Positions 43,386 through 55,272 are shown, counted from the first letter of the stretch. The stretch is 64,000 nucleotides of DNA from Angiostrongylus vasorum (GCA_018806985.1 JADANN010000401.1:2294001-2358000); one strand, 5' to 3'. Notes: generated by a model from the sequence alone, not told the origin. Made by a program: numbers and translations.

Positions 43386-43598
43386 TTAGAATTTTCTTTC
43401 GTTTCCGACGCGGATATCATTGAATGATGTGATAGAGTAGATTCTCACTGGAATCCTTGAATATATGTGCTGGATCACTCTCAATTGATCATCACAGACA
43501 GTTGAGAGCCTGTATGGAGCAGAGGTAGCTGCTCTTATAAGACAATTTTGGCACCAAGCCTCCCCGATTTCGGAAATATGAGAGGCTTGTTTGTCCTG
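43386..43598 (-). CDS. unidentified terminal exon
   Basis: After an acceptor-like CCCCTTGCAG the minus strand reads DKQASHISEIGEAWCQNCLI, later APYRLSTVCDDQLRVIQHIY and SITSFNDIRVGNERKF, then a stop. It is protein-like in composition, with no repeat overlap. It lies 0.8 kb upstream (in minus direction) of the 42.1-42.6 kb block but ends in a stop, so the two are not simply exons of one transcript. No family recognised. Confidence 0.28.
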   Translation of the reverse strand, partial: QDKQASHISEIGEAWCQNCLIRAATSAPYRLSTVCDDQLRVIQHIYSRIPVRIYSITSFNDIRVGNERKF

Positions 43599-44744
43599 CA
43601 AGGGGTCGAATCGTCGAATCATCTACCTTACGCATACTATTGGTCAAAAGTTTCACCAGAGTTGAACATTTGCCCTCTTAAAATATTACTGGAAAGCGTG
43701 TTTAACAATATTCAATAATCATCCAATGAAGAACAACTGAGACCATCTATTGTGAAGCATAAGCAGTTCTAGTTCCCCATTAAGAGTTTAACGTGGCAAT
43801 TATTGAGAAAATTAACATTATCATTACTCTTTAAGGCTTACAAGCAGCAAGGCTTTAGTCGAGCTTATTCAACATCATTTTCGATGTCACTGCGAAAGCT
43901 GTTCTCTCCATTCTTCAATTTATTGTGTTTTTTTGGGCTTTTTTTAAAATATCCCTAAGCAAAACACGTGATTTTCATGTTACGTGACACTGTAGATGAA
44001 TATGGGAAAGCCGTTATTAAGTGATAGCTTTCTTTCTCCTTGTAATATCCCACCAAATATTCCTATGTGCAGTTATATTTCCGTAAAGGAGAGATTTTCC
44101 GTTTAAACGGTGAGAAAGCTCGGGGAAAAACCAATCTTCATGGGAAGAATTTCTTTGGATTTGTTGAATTTTTCCCCTAAAAAAGGGTGGAAGTTCTCAG
44201 TGTAAGAGAAGAACTACAGTACTCAATGAGGTTACGATAATTTTTAGTTTAATCGAATATAGCTGCTACAGTACCTTTCTAAGATAGTCGGTGTCATTTT
44301 TTCAGTATTAGTCTTATTCCAACTGGTTCGTAATGACACCATCCGCAAAGGGCTTTATAGATATCATTGATAAAGTTTTTCTTATCATTGTGGGTCTATG
44401 AGCTTAACAAAGGTGGTATTGGCTGCCCAACAAGTAGTTTTACTCGAAACTCCATCCGTCGCTCTCAACTCCAGAAGCCGATCTCATTAAGTTGAAAAAA
44501 AGTAACAAGTCATTTCAGTGATGAATAGCAGTAACAATAACACAGTAAAAAACGCAATGTTCTTATTTTACTGTGGTTTCGGAAGTTGGTATTTGATCTT
44601 CTACTGATGTATGGATAAAATCTATTCCAGAATTCCGGTGTATCCTGAGAAAACGCAGTAACCAGATGAGATGTGCTGATAATAAAGTTTGTATTATGGT
44701 TAACTTTTTCTGATGTGCACATATGAAGCACAAATGAGGTGCAG

Positions 44745-45007
44745 GAATTGCATATGAATTTCTTCGTTCACATTCCGCTGATAGAAATACCACTATCATT
44801 TTGGAAGATGAAGGCTTTATCTTAGGAGCTGTTATGTGGTCAAAGGAGTTCTACATTACCACTTCAAATCAGTGGGAACGAAAAAATTTTATCAGGTGCT
44901 TCGATGCTTTGAAATGGTCAACAAATGGCCGATTGAAATCTAGACCTATTGGCGGATACATACGAATGTTTCCGTATTCATATTCTGCACTGAGTAGCAG
45001 TGGTTGA
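44745..45007 (+). CDS. unidentified exon
   Basis: Following ATGAGGTGCAG the + strand is open for 87 codons: IAYEFLRSHSADRNTTIILE, GFILGAVMWSKEFYITTSNQ, FIRCFDALKWST and SRPIGGYIRMFPYSYSALSS, then TGA. A donor before the stop is possible. I do not recognise the family, and no partner exon was found on either side. Confidence 0.28.
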
Positions 45008-45410
45008 GGGGGATAAGGCTAGACTTGTTCCCCGGATAGCTGCTGATTTTAAAGAAACCATCTTGGATGGCTTTTTTTACCTTATTCCTGGACTCTACTG
45101 TACAACTTATCCATGCTAAAGAGCAATATGGTGCTTCCTGGCATACATTCATCTGTTTCTTCCATTTCCTTTGACCACACATACCCATAATGCTATAACG
45201 ACCACCAACGGCAGTGGATGACGTGAACGGAAGAAAAGGAAATTAATGGGGCAATGGGAGGAGCACAATCCATCGGAATAGGTGGCGAAATGGTAGAATG
45301 GTGGAGAAGAGGAAGAAACGAGGGAAAAAAACCGAATGAGGTATTATGGGAGTGGGGAAAAAGAGATGTATAAGAGAGATTGGTGAAAAGAGACGGAACG
45401 AAGGCATAGA

Positions 45411-45411
45411 A

Positions 45412-45442
<31 letters not shown>

Positions 45443-45445
45443 TAA
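45411..45445. repeat. (GA)n microsatellite
   Basis: GAGAGA units flanked by purine-rich sequence from about 45300 to 45460. Confidence 0.85.
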
Positions 45446-46129
45446 AGAGAGGATGGATTCTAAGTCAAGCTGCGAAGAATCCAAATAAAGTGCGTCGTTT
45501 TACTAAGTTATTTCCTACTCTGAGTATGTTTCTGATTCACCAATTTTGGAGATGGAGAATCGATTGGCAGCTTTTGGCATTGGCATTGGCATTGCAAGCA
45601 ATAGATTGATACTCAAGTATATTGGCACCAATTGATTAGACAAAACGATATGTACCAGCTATCTTCGTACATAGCGGACTTGGAACTTTCGTTCTGAAGT
45701 TCATAGAAATTTGGCTTCGTGTTTATCATTGCGCTATCGACAATCCAAGAGAATTCCTATAATAAAGGATTCGGATAATGACAAAGAGGGTCTCCATAAG
45801 TGCATGCTTCCTTTTCTGCAAGCTGTTTACATATTTCCATACATTCGCTCCCCCATATGGATTTCTAGCCGTATAAATTTATCGTCCATCATATCGGTGT
45901 CGCACCTATTCCAATGTAATAGGTTGATGATATATATACGAAGTTATAGGTCTCCTGAGTAAGCTGTTTCATAAGAGTCTTTTGTGTAAAAGCGTTTTTT
46001 GTACACCAGATCGTCGTCTTCAGTTAGACTTTAGATTATGTAGGAATGAAGACCTTTCATCTTTATCACAGTAAATTGAATGAACCTCGTATTTTTTTTC
46101 ACGGCAATATTCTCAGAAATGGACGGGTA

Positions 46130-46275
46130 GCGTAGTGGTAGGGGTGCTGTTGATCACGAGCACAGTTCTGGTTTGACGCCCGCTTGGACTCATCAAGGCT
46201 CCTATCCCTCTTGGTGCGGGAGCTTCGTAGAAAACTACTTTGGAACCAGCTCACTTCATGCAATCCACGTAAGAA
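46130..46275 (+). mobile_element. tRNA-derived SINE-C
   Basis: The head GGACGGGTAGCGTAGTGGTA and B-box-like GGTTTGACGCC are followed by CATCAAGGCTCCTATCCCTC and TTTGGAACCAGCTCACTTCA. Related copies are at 49500 and 63028. Confidence 0.5.
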
Positions 46276-46497
46276 TTTTCTAGCATGAATATCTCAGAAC
46301 TTCAAAAACGACTAAATCGATCAGCATTTGGCATTCAGAACGAAGACAAAAATCTTCGAGCAATAACCAAACTCACATGCAAAAAAGTGCGAAGACGTTC
46401 GTGGATGATTGATGCGAGAAATGAGTCGAGTGCAAGAAGAGTTGAGATCCTCGCTGCAGATGTGAAAATGACTATTGTAAAAAAATCACCCTATAAA

Positions 46498-46860
46498 GAG
46501 AAGCTGTAGCACAGTAGTTAGAGGAGTCTTGCAATTAACACGTGAGTCGCCGATTGGATCTCGTGTCCTAGGTAAACCAAGCCTTTATCTTATTTCAATG
46601 ATAAGCTAACACGACGTTGTTACCAAATATTTGTTTATCTATCGTTTCGACGTCTTCATCTAAGCAGTGTATCCTTCTGGTGTCAGTTAATTTCTCCTGG
46701 ATTGGTGTCGAAGAGTAAAACCACTGGCTTGAGGTATCGGTAGATGCATGGAATTCATCACATGTACCAAATATGCATCCAGTCGTGTCTACGATGCTTA
46801 TCAGAGTCAAATGGATGGCGCATCCCAGGGTTATCGTTGGATGCCTTATCCTTTATTTAG
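46498..46860 (+). mobile_element. SINE-A interrupted by a family 2 ribozyme fragment
   Basis: The SINE head (GAAGCTGTAGCACAGTAG, GGATCTCGTGTCC, AAACCAAGCCTTTATC) stops near 46598. An antisense family 2 piece follows to about 46690: GATAAGCTAACACGACGTTG, then the motif complement at 46639-46664. The SINE then resumes with CACTGGCTTGAGGTATCGGT, GATGGCGCATCCCAGGG and TTATCCTTTA. So the ribozyme element inserted into an existing SINE. Confidence 0.6.
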
Positions 46861-46984
46861 TATTACTATCCATGTCGCATTCGATGTTCATCAGATAATT
46901 TATTCATGTAAGCATATCAATTTCCTTCCTGTGGGACTGTCAAGATGGACAGTTTTGTCAGCTAGGATATATGATTAACAATGG

Positions 46985-48465
46985 CAGTTACTCTCGTTTC
47001 AGATTGCTTACGTCCGACTTTGTGATTCTGTCCCTGTTCCTGTTCCTGCGGTCCCGTTGACTGTCGAGTGACTCAAACGGGCGCCAAAAAATCTTCCATT
47101 TTTCCTTGTCGCGTGCAAGAGTACCCCAGTGGGTTCTGCTCGCTCTAAGGATTCTACGGACTCGGTGAGGAGCATCATATCTTTCTTCTTTCTAGGCTTT
47201 TTGCGACGAACTCTGACAATCAGGTGGTGGCCTTCCTGCCGTACGTTTGACATCCCGAGAAACCCAGTCATTAACGGCTCTTTTCCTTCGGTTGTCTTTT
47301 ATACACATTACATATACGTTCGGATCCCTTCCCTTATTTGCGTGACACGGGATACTCCTAGTATTGTCCTTTCGACTGCGCGTCCAATTACGCTGAGAGA
47401 TCTCCCATCGTACTTACGCAGCGGCCAGGTTTCCGATGAATTCGTTAAGCCAGGAAGAATCGCGGATTGGAAAAGGTGGGCACAGAGTCGGGCGTTGCTT
47501 GTTCTTTTCACTACATCCTCGATGCACTTGAAAGCTTCTCAAGCTGCTCTCTTCCTCCCGCTCAACTCCGCAGCTAAGTCATTTAACATTTTGATTTATC
47601 CACCTAGACAGACTGTAGTATTCAGAAGTATTCATTCCGTTGAGCGTGAATGGGCCATATGGAACCAATCCGTTCCTCATGAACATCGTTTTTGTAAGAT
47701 TTAGTCGAAGACCAATTTTTCTGTAAGCTTTGTCGATGTCGGAAAGCATTCGTTCCCACTGGCTAATGTTTGGTGTTATAAGAAAGGTGTCATCAGCAGG
47801 CGAAGATGGTGTAGTTGCAGATCATCGATTTTCACTTCCAGGTTATTCCATTCTAGTGTTCGCATGACGTTCTCTAGGGTGGCGGTAAATACTTTTGGCG
47901 AGATGGTATCGCCTTGCCTAACCCCTCTTTTAACATCAATGATAATGTCGTTGTAGAATGGTGATATCTTGGTTGCGAAATTTTTGTAAAGCTGATGAAC
48001 AATCTTTATGTACTGACTAGGGACTCCCTGACTACCCAGGGCTTCCATAACTGCTTCTATCCCAATTGAGTCAAAGGCCTTCTTTAAATCGACGAAAGTG
48101 AGACAGAGCGGTCTTTTGTACTCCCGCGAAACATCAATGAGCCTTGTTATCGTGTGGATTTGGTCCATCATACTAAATCCTTTTCGAAACCTTGCTTGCT
48201 CACATGGCTGTGCTTCGTCCAGTGTTCTGTCAATCCTGTTTAGGATGACTCGAGTGAAAAGTCTGTAGAGGACAAATAGCAGGCAGATTGGGCGATAGTT
48301 GACGATATCGTGGAGTTCACCCTTCTTAAACAATAGCACGAACTTGCTGGTCGTCCACTGGGTAGGGACCTTGAATTCAGACAGGTAACGTGTGAAGAGC
48401 CGAGCCAGTGTGTTTACGAGACGAGGACTGGTGGAAAGTTCTTCAGATGTTCAGATCTTATCCTG
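46985..48465 (-). pseudogene. RTE-like retrotransposon, 5'-truncated with broken RT
   Basis: Minus strand from 48465: the RT domain with LFKKGELHDIVNYRPICLL, LTFVDLKKAFDSIGIEAV (motif A) and VKRGVRQGDTISPKVFTATL (motif B). At motif C the frame reads LHHLRLLMTPF, which a small indel explains as a damaged FADD box, so the catalytic Asp pair is out of frame. After it come ETWPLRKYDGRSLSVIGRAV (47511-47308), the conserved post-RT region, and a C-terminal piece (47271-47008). The endonuclease domain is missing: the copy is 5'-truncated, as is typical of target-primed insertion. Confidence 0.8.
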
Positions 48466-48749
48466 CGCGGACCTTTGTGATACTATAATGATTACGAAAT
48501 TTTGCATAACATTAATGCGTTTGTTTTAACTTTTATTTACTAGATATTCCTTTTATTTCCTGGTATGGTCTGAAGAATAATCAGTAAATGAAAATTAAAA
48601 CATTGTGATTTCGACTGCAGCTTCAGCTTAACTAGGCTCAATGCCTGCATGTGTCCGCGAATCATTCCCGCTGACGAATGAATGGTGATGGCACTATTAG
48701 GGTAAAGAAATGGCTGAGAGATAAGCAAAGCAAGGGCGTCGTTTGGTAT

Positions 48750-48845
48750 GGCAGATAGGACGTGAATGCCCCGAAATTGGCGGTTCGAAGGTGGCCTAGG
48801 GTTCCAAGTTTTGCCACTATCTCAGCATTATTGTGGTTGCGTTAG
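48750..48845 (+). mobile_element. tRNA-derived SINE-B fragment
   Basis: GGCGGTTCGAAGG (B-box) then GGTTCCAAGTTTTGCCACTA and TCAGCATTATTGTGGTTGC. The head is diverged. Confidence 0.5.
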
Positions 48846-48849
48846 GCTG

Positions 48850-49495
48850 TTTGTTCTCTTTCCATTTGTAATAAAATCTATCTCTCTCCTATGTAAACGA
48901 TTCCACTTTTCGTTACTCAGAGGATAATGGTGTCGGAACGTTTCAGTTTACATTTTTCTCTACTTGTATACTCATAGTATTATATTTCATCAGATATCCT
49001 TCGCCCACATCAATTTTAGCGCCACACGCCATTGGGGCCTACACTCCCATGTTGCTGATCATTGAAAGGTCATCAGAATGAAAGATTTTCATGAAGACGA
49101 AGATTTTAAGGCGTTCATGACGTTCTTTTAAGTATGTATGTGCTTGTCAAAAAAAAATTTGGGAGTCTTATTTACTACATGTTCGATCCAAAAGATGTTT
49201 TTGAATTTTTATGATATTCCTTGTCCATTTTTTCATTAACGCTGTGATAAATAACTATAATGTTTTTAGAGGGAGGTTCATTTTTACGGTAAAGAAAGAA
49301 AAATGTGTGATATTTGTGAAGAGGCCAATAAATGCCCTCGAGGAGAAAAATGTATGTAGGTAAATGATTAATAGAAAGAGAGATTGCGCTGACTGCCGTA
49401 TAATCATCGTAATTTAAGGAAAACGTTACGTATTATGATAGTCAGAACGCTGGATTTTTATATGGGTAAGAATTTTTCTAGCTTGCAGTGGGCTT
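48850..49495. other. interval with one short Cys-patterned frame
   Basis: At 49303-49358 the + strand reads MCDICEEANKCPRGEKCM before a stop or a possible donor (TGTAT|GTAGGT). It could be a small zinc-binding first exon, but nothing supports it further. The rest is non-coding. Confidence 0.2.
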
Positions 49496-49499
49496 GTTA

Positions 49500-49720
49500 G
49501 GGGAGGATAGCACAGTGCTAGTGATGTCCGTTATTACGAGAATGGTGCTAGTTTGATTCCGCTACGGGCCAACCAAGCCTCTCATCCGTCCGGAGTCGGG
49601 AAATATGTGCCGGGCTTGTCTGGGGAGAAAAATCATTCACTGCAATCCAATTGGGAACGCTCCAGCTCGGCTATCTCAGGACTCCAGGGAGATTAGCTCG
49701 ACCAGCATTCTACGACATTC
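49500..49720 (+). mobile_element. tRNA-derived SINE-C
   Basis: GGAGGATAGCACAGTGCTAG, AGTTTGATTCCGC (B-box), CCAACCAAGCCTCTCATCC, CGGGCTTGTCTGGGGAG, and the family-specific end ATCTCAGGACTCCAGGGAGA. Parts of the middle are shared with SINE-A. Confidence 0.6.
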
Positions 49721-49895
49721 AAAATGAAATGAAAACCCTCAAGCAGCAAGCAAAGCCACACGTAAAAGTTGGATAATCTTTATGGATAATGAATGTGAGG
49801 AAACGAATCGAATGTGAGAAGTGCTGGGATCCACACAGTCGACGTTAAGATGGGTCATACAAAATAAATAGAAATAAAATGGGGTCGATGAATAC

Positions 49896-50152
49896 CTTTT
49901 AGGCTGCGCAGGTTCTCTCCATAGACACTCAACAAGTCCTTTGGGAACTTTGGTCTCCGTAATGTTCAAGAGTTTGGTTTCTTGGCCTGAAAAAACAATA
50001 AGACAGACTTTGCAGTAGGCCAGACGAGTTAAATTTCAGTTTACTCGAATGTTTTTCTATAAACAACTGTCTTACCATTATTTTGAAAGCGATGTTTCCA
50101 GAGAATCTTTTCACTGCTTTTTCCGGCGTACTTCAACGGACGTTGACGCCAT
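49896..50152 (-). CDS. unidentified gene, first two exons (one-base frame break)
   Basis: Exon 1 (50152-50076) starts MASTSVEVRRK and ends AATAATG|GTAAGAC. Exon 2 (49986-49896) follows TTATTGTTTTTTCAG and ends AAAAG|GTATTC; both splice sites are excellent. Phase carries the frame SSEKILWKHRFQNN across exon 1 and QETKLLNITETKVPKGLVEC through exon 2. The ATG, however, is in a different frame: five A residues on the coding strand (T run 50118-50122) where four would keep it open. The same kind of run-length defect occurs in the ABHD gene. Later exons (below 49.8 kb) are not found. Family unknown. Confidence 0.42.
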
Positions 50153-50154
50153 TA

Positions 50155-51630
50155 CGTTTGACGTATTGTTCGAGAACAGCTGTTGATGATTAATTTATTT
50201 TTTAAAGCGTCAAAACTACAAGTGTTCATGTGAGATTCACTGATATCACTATGTAGTTGTGCATTTACGACAAAAACACCAATTGTCTGCTTCGTTCAGT
50301 GCGATGTTCGACCAGTGTGTTTCTTGTCTGCATTGAGCTTATGTGAAATCTCTCTAATGGTGTCGTCTACTTCAGATTAAAATCAGCGATGTAGAATGAC
50401 GAAGTACGCTTAAGGTCATTCATCATCACATTGAACCTTTCCATAAATCAATAACTTTCCAGCAATAAGCTAGTGCTTGCTTGTCATTGGAATGGCCTTT
50501 GGCTGAGCATTTCTTGAAGACCTTAGCTCACTTAACTGAGGAATTCCATGTGTTCTAGATCTCCACCTCATGGATTCACTCTTGTCGCGATTCATAGCAG
50601 TTCATAAGAGAAGGGGCAGTTCTATGGAAGGTGGAGAAGTCTCTCTAAGCCATCGTTTCCGGGCGACGATAACTAGTTCTTTCTATTAAGATCCATATAG
50701 TGCTTTCTGCGTCAAATGGAAAATATTTGCTTGCATTTTTTGAACGAGGTCCCGCCCCTCATGATTTATAATATATTTAGCTGTTTTTGAAAAAATTTAC
50801 CTCATGTTGTCCTGTATAATGTATTGCTGTCCAATTCATGTAATTTCCGCAGAAGTTTTCATCTTCCACTTGTAGGTTGCAGGAAGATGTCCTTAATGGA
50901 ATTTGTAATTACTGCATAATTACGGAAGTAAAAGACCACTGGAATGTATAAGAAGACTTCCCGAAGACATTTCTAAGAAGCGAATCGATTTTTACGAAAA
51001 TTTAAGGACTTCCCCAACGAGCTTGAAACGTTGGGAATTCTTCTCGAATGGCTTCGGAAAACAGGCGGTCGATATCTGAGAGTATGTTAGAAGTTTTTAA
51101 GCGTTAGTCCAATCACCTGTAACCAGGTGATTCATCGAGAACTACGTTGTATAGCTCTAGGTGCAGCAGTCTTCTACTTTTAGCTGGCTCGGGGATTAAC
51201 GAAAATTATCAGTAATTTTTGATAAGAGACTATTTACGCACGTGGTTTTTGATGAATAGAGCCATACCAATAGCCGACCGCAATCTGTCATGGCATCAGT
51301 TTGTTCTTGATTTTGCACTCGGATGGACACGTTGATCTCTTTCCCATCTTAGGTAACTCTGCTGGAAGTGAGCACTTGGAGCTAGGATAAGGTGGTGAGT
51401 CATTAATTAAGTGGAGGCGGTTATTCTTGTTCGGGCATCCTGCTAGAGATGGCGAACCCTTGGCTTGGGTGACCCTGCTGTGGGATGAGAATGTTCCCGT
51501 GGCCGCAATAAGTAAAAGCGGCATGAACCACTGAGAGTTCAATTAACCACTTCAATAAACCTCAGTTTGCAAAAGAAATGCATTTTTAACTTTCAAACCG
51601 ACCTTCATTTAAGCATCGGACTCGAACTCG
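50155..51630. other. interval without a supportable gene
   Basis: No splice-bounded open frame. CTTGGGTGACCCTGCTGTGG near 51460 is loosely similar to repeat family D. The 84-codon minus frame there (51288-51542) has no other support. Confidence 0.3.
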
Positions 51631-51635
51631 GATCA

Positions 51636-51675
51636 TCGGCTCTGATGAGGACGAAGAGGTCCAAACGTTAGCCGA
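51636..51675 (+). ncRNA. hammerhead-like motif, family 2, well preserved
   Basis: TCGGCT, CTGATGA, G, stem II GAC-GAAGAG-GTC, CAAACGTT, AGCCGA. Stem I is a perfect 6 bp, CTGATGA is canonical and stem II closes. The only core change is C for G in GAAA. Upstream GACTCGAACTCGGATCATCGG and downstream TAAACATCATTATCAACCTC match the palindrome at 27566-28026. Confidence 0.6.
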
Positions 51676-51759
51676 AATAAACATCATTATCAACCTCATT
51701 TAAGCTCAACAATTGAAAAACATATCGCATATTCGCTTACGTCAATGTAACTTAGTCAA

Positions 51760-52200
51760 TATGGTCACATTTGAGTTATACCTTCTGTTACTAACTCGCA
51801 TAAACCAAACTTTTAACCTTTCCATATTGTGCTCTTTTCATGACGAAAAGGGAAAGGCGAGGCCAGTCGAAGGAAGTAGCTAATTTCATTACTTGATTAA
51901 TTACTTTCATTATTATCGTTCATTTAAATGTCCGTGATAAATAGAATGAATATTTGATTATTAACAGTTAGTAGATTCCTTTAATGGCATTCATCTTTGA
52001 GGCCTAAACGCAGGTGATCTGAACGAAAGTGCACAGATTAATGAGCGGTGCCTTGTTGTTACATTTATTAAACGTTTGAAATGAACGTTGTTTGGTATTC
52101 AGAGGCTTTAAATAAGAAGTATTTTATTTAAAATCAATATGTATGAAATTTCAGCAAACAAATTCGGTGATTTCTCTTATTGTATAGGCTTATAAAACAA
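51760..52200. other. non-coding interval
   Basis: AT-rich sequence between a family 2 element and a SINE; nothing recognised. Confidence 0.4.
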
Positions 52201-52202
52201 AT

Positions 52203-52475
52203 GAGCGCGTGTGGCGCAGAGGTCGTGCGCGCCTTGAGACACACACGTAGGATCGATCCCTGCGCGCATCGCCCACCAAGCCTTCCATCCATTCGGAGTC
52301 GGCACATTGGTGCCATACCTGTCTGGGAAGATAGCAGCACTGGCTCGATGCATCGGTAGGCCACGGCGAGTCATTGTAAAGTGCAGATATGCTTTCAGTC
52401 ACCTCCAACGATGCTTAATGAAGTCAAATGCATGGCGCAACCCTCAGGGATTGATCAACGCTTAGATCTTCATCA
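52203..52475 (+). mobile_element. tRNA-derived SINE-A, well preserved
   Basis: GAGCGCGTGTGGCGCAGAGG, GGATCGATCCCTGCGCGC, CCACCAAGCCTTCCATCC, ACCTGTCTGGGAAGATAGCA, CGGTAGGCCACGGCGAGTC and GGGATTGATCAACGC. The tRNA-like half has both control boxes. Confidence 0.8.
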
Positions 52476-53134
52476 GCTTCATGAGCCAAATATTGATTAG
52501 AATTTGAAAAATAAAGACATTGATTTGAATGAGAAGCATTGTCTTCGGAAAGAATTTAAGCTAGACTTTTAGCATACGAGGAGTTGTCAACTACTTAAGT
52601 GTTCTTTTCTTATCTGACGTCGTAGTGGTATGAGAAAGAAAAAGGGGAAGAGATGATACGCAGGAAAAGAAGAACTTTAACTTGATCTCATTAAGAAGAT
52701 GTGGTGTATAAATTAACTATGCACTAGGAGTCTGTTGAAAAAACCTTTTCGTCAAATTGCATTCTTGTCAAATAACAAGAAATTCCTGTCATAGTTTTTC
52801 TCATTTTGATTTCATGGACAGATTTATATCACTGAAAAAATTATGGGATTCTTATCAGCATATTATTGCCCTACTATTGCGAACAGTATTTCTGTGTGTT
52901 CAGCTTCGAAGGCGGTTCGAATCCATGGCTCATTCCTTAGTGATGGTTCTACGCCATGAAATCTATCTAAGGTAGAAGCCATTGTCCATGAGTTATTGTT
53001 ATCATGAATAAAAATTATGACAAAATTCGCCTGAACTTAAAAGGCTTTTGACTTTTTCAATAGAAAGTCAAACGAATAGTGGTCCTTAAGTAACAATAAG
53101 TTGAGTCCTGGAAACGATACAAAGTCGAAACCAC

Positions 53135-53280
53135 CTTAAATTCTTTCAGCACTTTGATATCCGTCTCCAAAATCCAACCGAAAAGTGTAAAGACAAGAAT
53201 AGCATCAAATAGCACAACAAATGAGTTCTTCGAGCCGAAAATTGCATACTTCTGGCACTTAGATAGTATCACAACATGCT
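53135..53280 (-). CDS. unidentified membrane-spanning exon
   Basis: Acceptor TTCTCTTCTTCAG, then 48 codons to AAG|GTGGTT. It reads VVILSKCQKYAIFGSKNSF followed by a hydrophobic segment LFDAILVFTLFGWILETD, a likely transmembrane helix, then IKVLKEFK. It lies about 90 bases downstream (minus direction) of the exon at 53372-53553, but that exon ends in a stop in its open frame, so a joint gene would require an internal donor there (for example at AACAAC|GTAGTA). Function unknown. Confidence 0.3.
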
Positions 53281-53371
53281 CTGAAGAAGAGAAGCCTAGG
53301 ATTCCTTGTAAGTCTCTCCCGATTTACTTATCTCTTTGAAGTCTTCGTGAAGATTAGCACGTGTGGTGGGA

Positions 53372-53553
53372 CTATTTTCCAAAAATGTGCCAGAGATACG
53401 ACATGCTCTTCCCCTCAACATCTGCGACTACTACGTTGTTGACTTCGAAGAGTTCATCGTCATCTACAGTGTTGCAATGTCTCGGCCTCAATGCCTGTTT
53501 GCTCACTACTCCACTGCAGTTTGTGAAGTCAATCGATTCAGACGAAGAACTCA
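53372..53553 (-). CDS. unidentified acidic C-terminal exon
   Basis: Very good acceptor (AAGGATTTTCTTCAG). The minus strand is then open for 60 codons: SSSESIDFTNCSGVVSKQAL, CNTVDDDELFEVNNVVVADV, ending MSYLWHIFGK and TAG. Ser/Asp-rich and protein-like. A + strand frame of similar length (53361-53621) exists but lacks splice support. The upstream exon could end at AAAAG|GTTAGA (53601), but the phase fits only a very short exon. Family unknown. Confidence 0.35.
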
Positions 53554-54547
53554 CTGAAGAAAATCCTTATGAGACTTTTGTTTTGTGCAGGTCTTCTAAC
53601 CTTTTCCAGAGGGGCCAGTGATGCGGAAACTTTATCCAGAAACCGAAGAGGAGTGAGGGGAAAAAATAGGTCTGTGATTGCATTAGGAAAGGAAAAAGGT
53701 CATTACGAACCTGGAATATGATGAGAAAAAGCTGAGATAGACAATTTTTTGTTGAGCTGTATTCTGCTTGAATCCACGGACGGGACTCAGTAGACATGAG
53801 AAATGGCACGAAAAAGAGAGAACAACGTTGGCCGCTTTCAATCCTCGTATTGAGACCACTGAGAAACTGAAAGGCTCAAAACTCCTTTTTTCGACTCGTT
53901 ATCTCAGTGTTTGACTGCAAAATAACAACCAAAGATAGAAGAAGACGTGTCTATAACTGTGGCTGTCAATCGTGTTCCTTATCGGAGATAAAATGAGTTA
54001 TGGATCGTGCATGGTGATTCAAGTACACGTCACTACACTCGAAACAAACCACAGTAGTGTGCGGCAATCGCAAGGGAACGAATGGAAAAAAGATATGCTG
54101 GAGGGTTCGGGACTCATGAAGAATGACCATTTAAATATACAAACAGGATTGGTGCATCTGCCTGAGATTTTTGGCAATGAGAGACATCTGTTTAAGCAAG
54201 CTGCAAAAAACTAACTGATTACAAAATGTACTCTGATGTCAGGTGCAATATTTGTTGCGCCCACGTTTGTTCAAATAATTATTTTTTTCTTTACCCTGAA
54301 GCGAAACCCTCAGTCAATGTCTCTTCTAATCTACTTTATTAGCTACAAAATCATAGAGCTACTTCGCTCAACCCTTTTTTCTACACAGTTTTTACCCGCA
54401 ACCAACTAATCACATTTCGACGAAGTTGAAGAAGACGATCATCATCTGTAAGCTGTCAAGTATCTTCAGATGAAAGAACACGTTCTAATCTTCAGTAACT
54501 TATGACAATTTTACCAGGTTACCGAAGAGCAGCGCAAAAAAGTCACT

Positions 54548-54610
54548 CGATGGAAATCAGAATGACACGTTCACCGCCACACCATGCGGGTCCTTCGTTT
54601 CGCCTGTCTC
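54548..54610 (-). mobile_element. SINE-B head fragment
   Basis: CGTTCACCGCCACACCATGCGGGTCC is the complement of the SINE-B A-box end (compare 19400 and 30870). A separate scrap, TAATGCTGAGATATTTGCAAAC, lies at 54779. Confidence 0.45.
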
Positions 54611-54949
54611 TCAGTACTTCTATCGATCACTTGCCATCAGCAATCACCCGTCAACGGGATTGATCTGGAGAGCCCAAATCGGCATTGAACCCAGTTAAGC
54701 TGAGGCTATAGTTATAATCACAATCTTAACCTTTTTAGTTACTGTCTTTTCAGGGTATGTTGCGAAATATAACTTCTATAATGCTGAGATATTTGCAAAC
54801 GTCGTCGTTTTCTGAAAAGGGGCGGCACTTTGTTGCTGATCTCATCGGTGGCACCACCTCCGAGCAACTCTTGCTTCTAGAATCCTTTTGCTTTTTTCAT
54901 ACTTTATTAAAATGGCGCTATATTTTTTCAGCCTTAGGATACTAAATGT

Positions 54950-55064
<115 letters not shown>

Positions 55065-55272
55065 CATTTATGTAGCTGTGTTTACATCAGCTCCTTTCCA
55101 TCCTCTTAGCACCAGACTTATGTTCTCATCTAGGCCACCCTTTGGATCTCTTTTACCTCGTTTTATCTCATAGTATTGCTGACACAGTCACAACAGTTTG
55201 CATCGGCTCCGATGCGTACGTGCTTGAAAAAGGATTGGGCTTTTTAAATTTGAGCTAACGTATCTCAACTTA

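Noticed and set aside
47129..47704. 191-codon + strand frame
   Set aside because: Antisense shadow of the RTE C-terminal region; the minus strand has the recognisable motifs.
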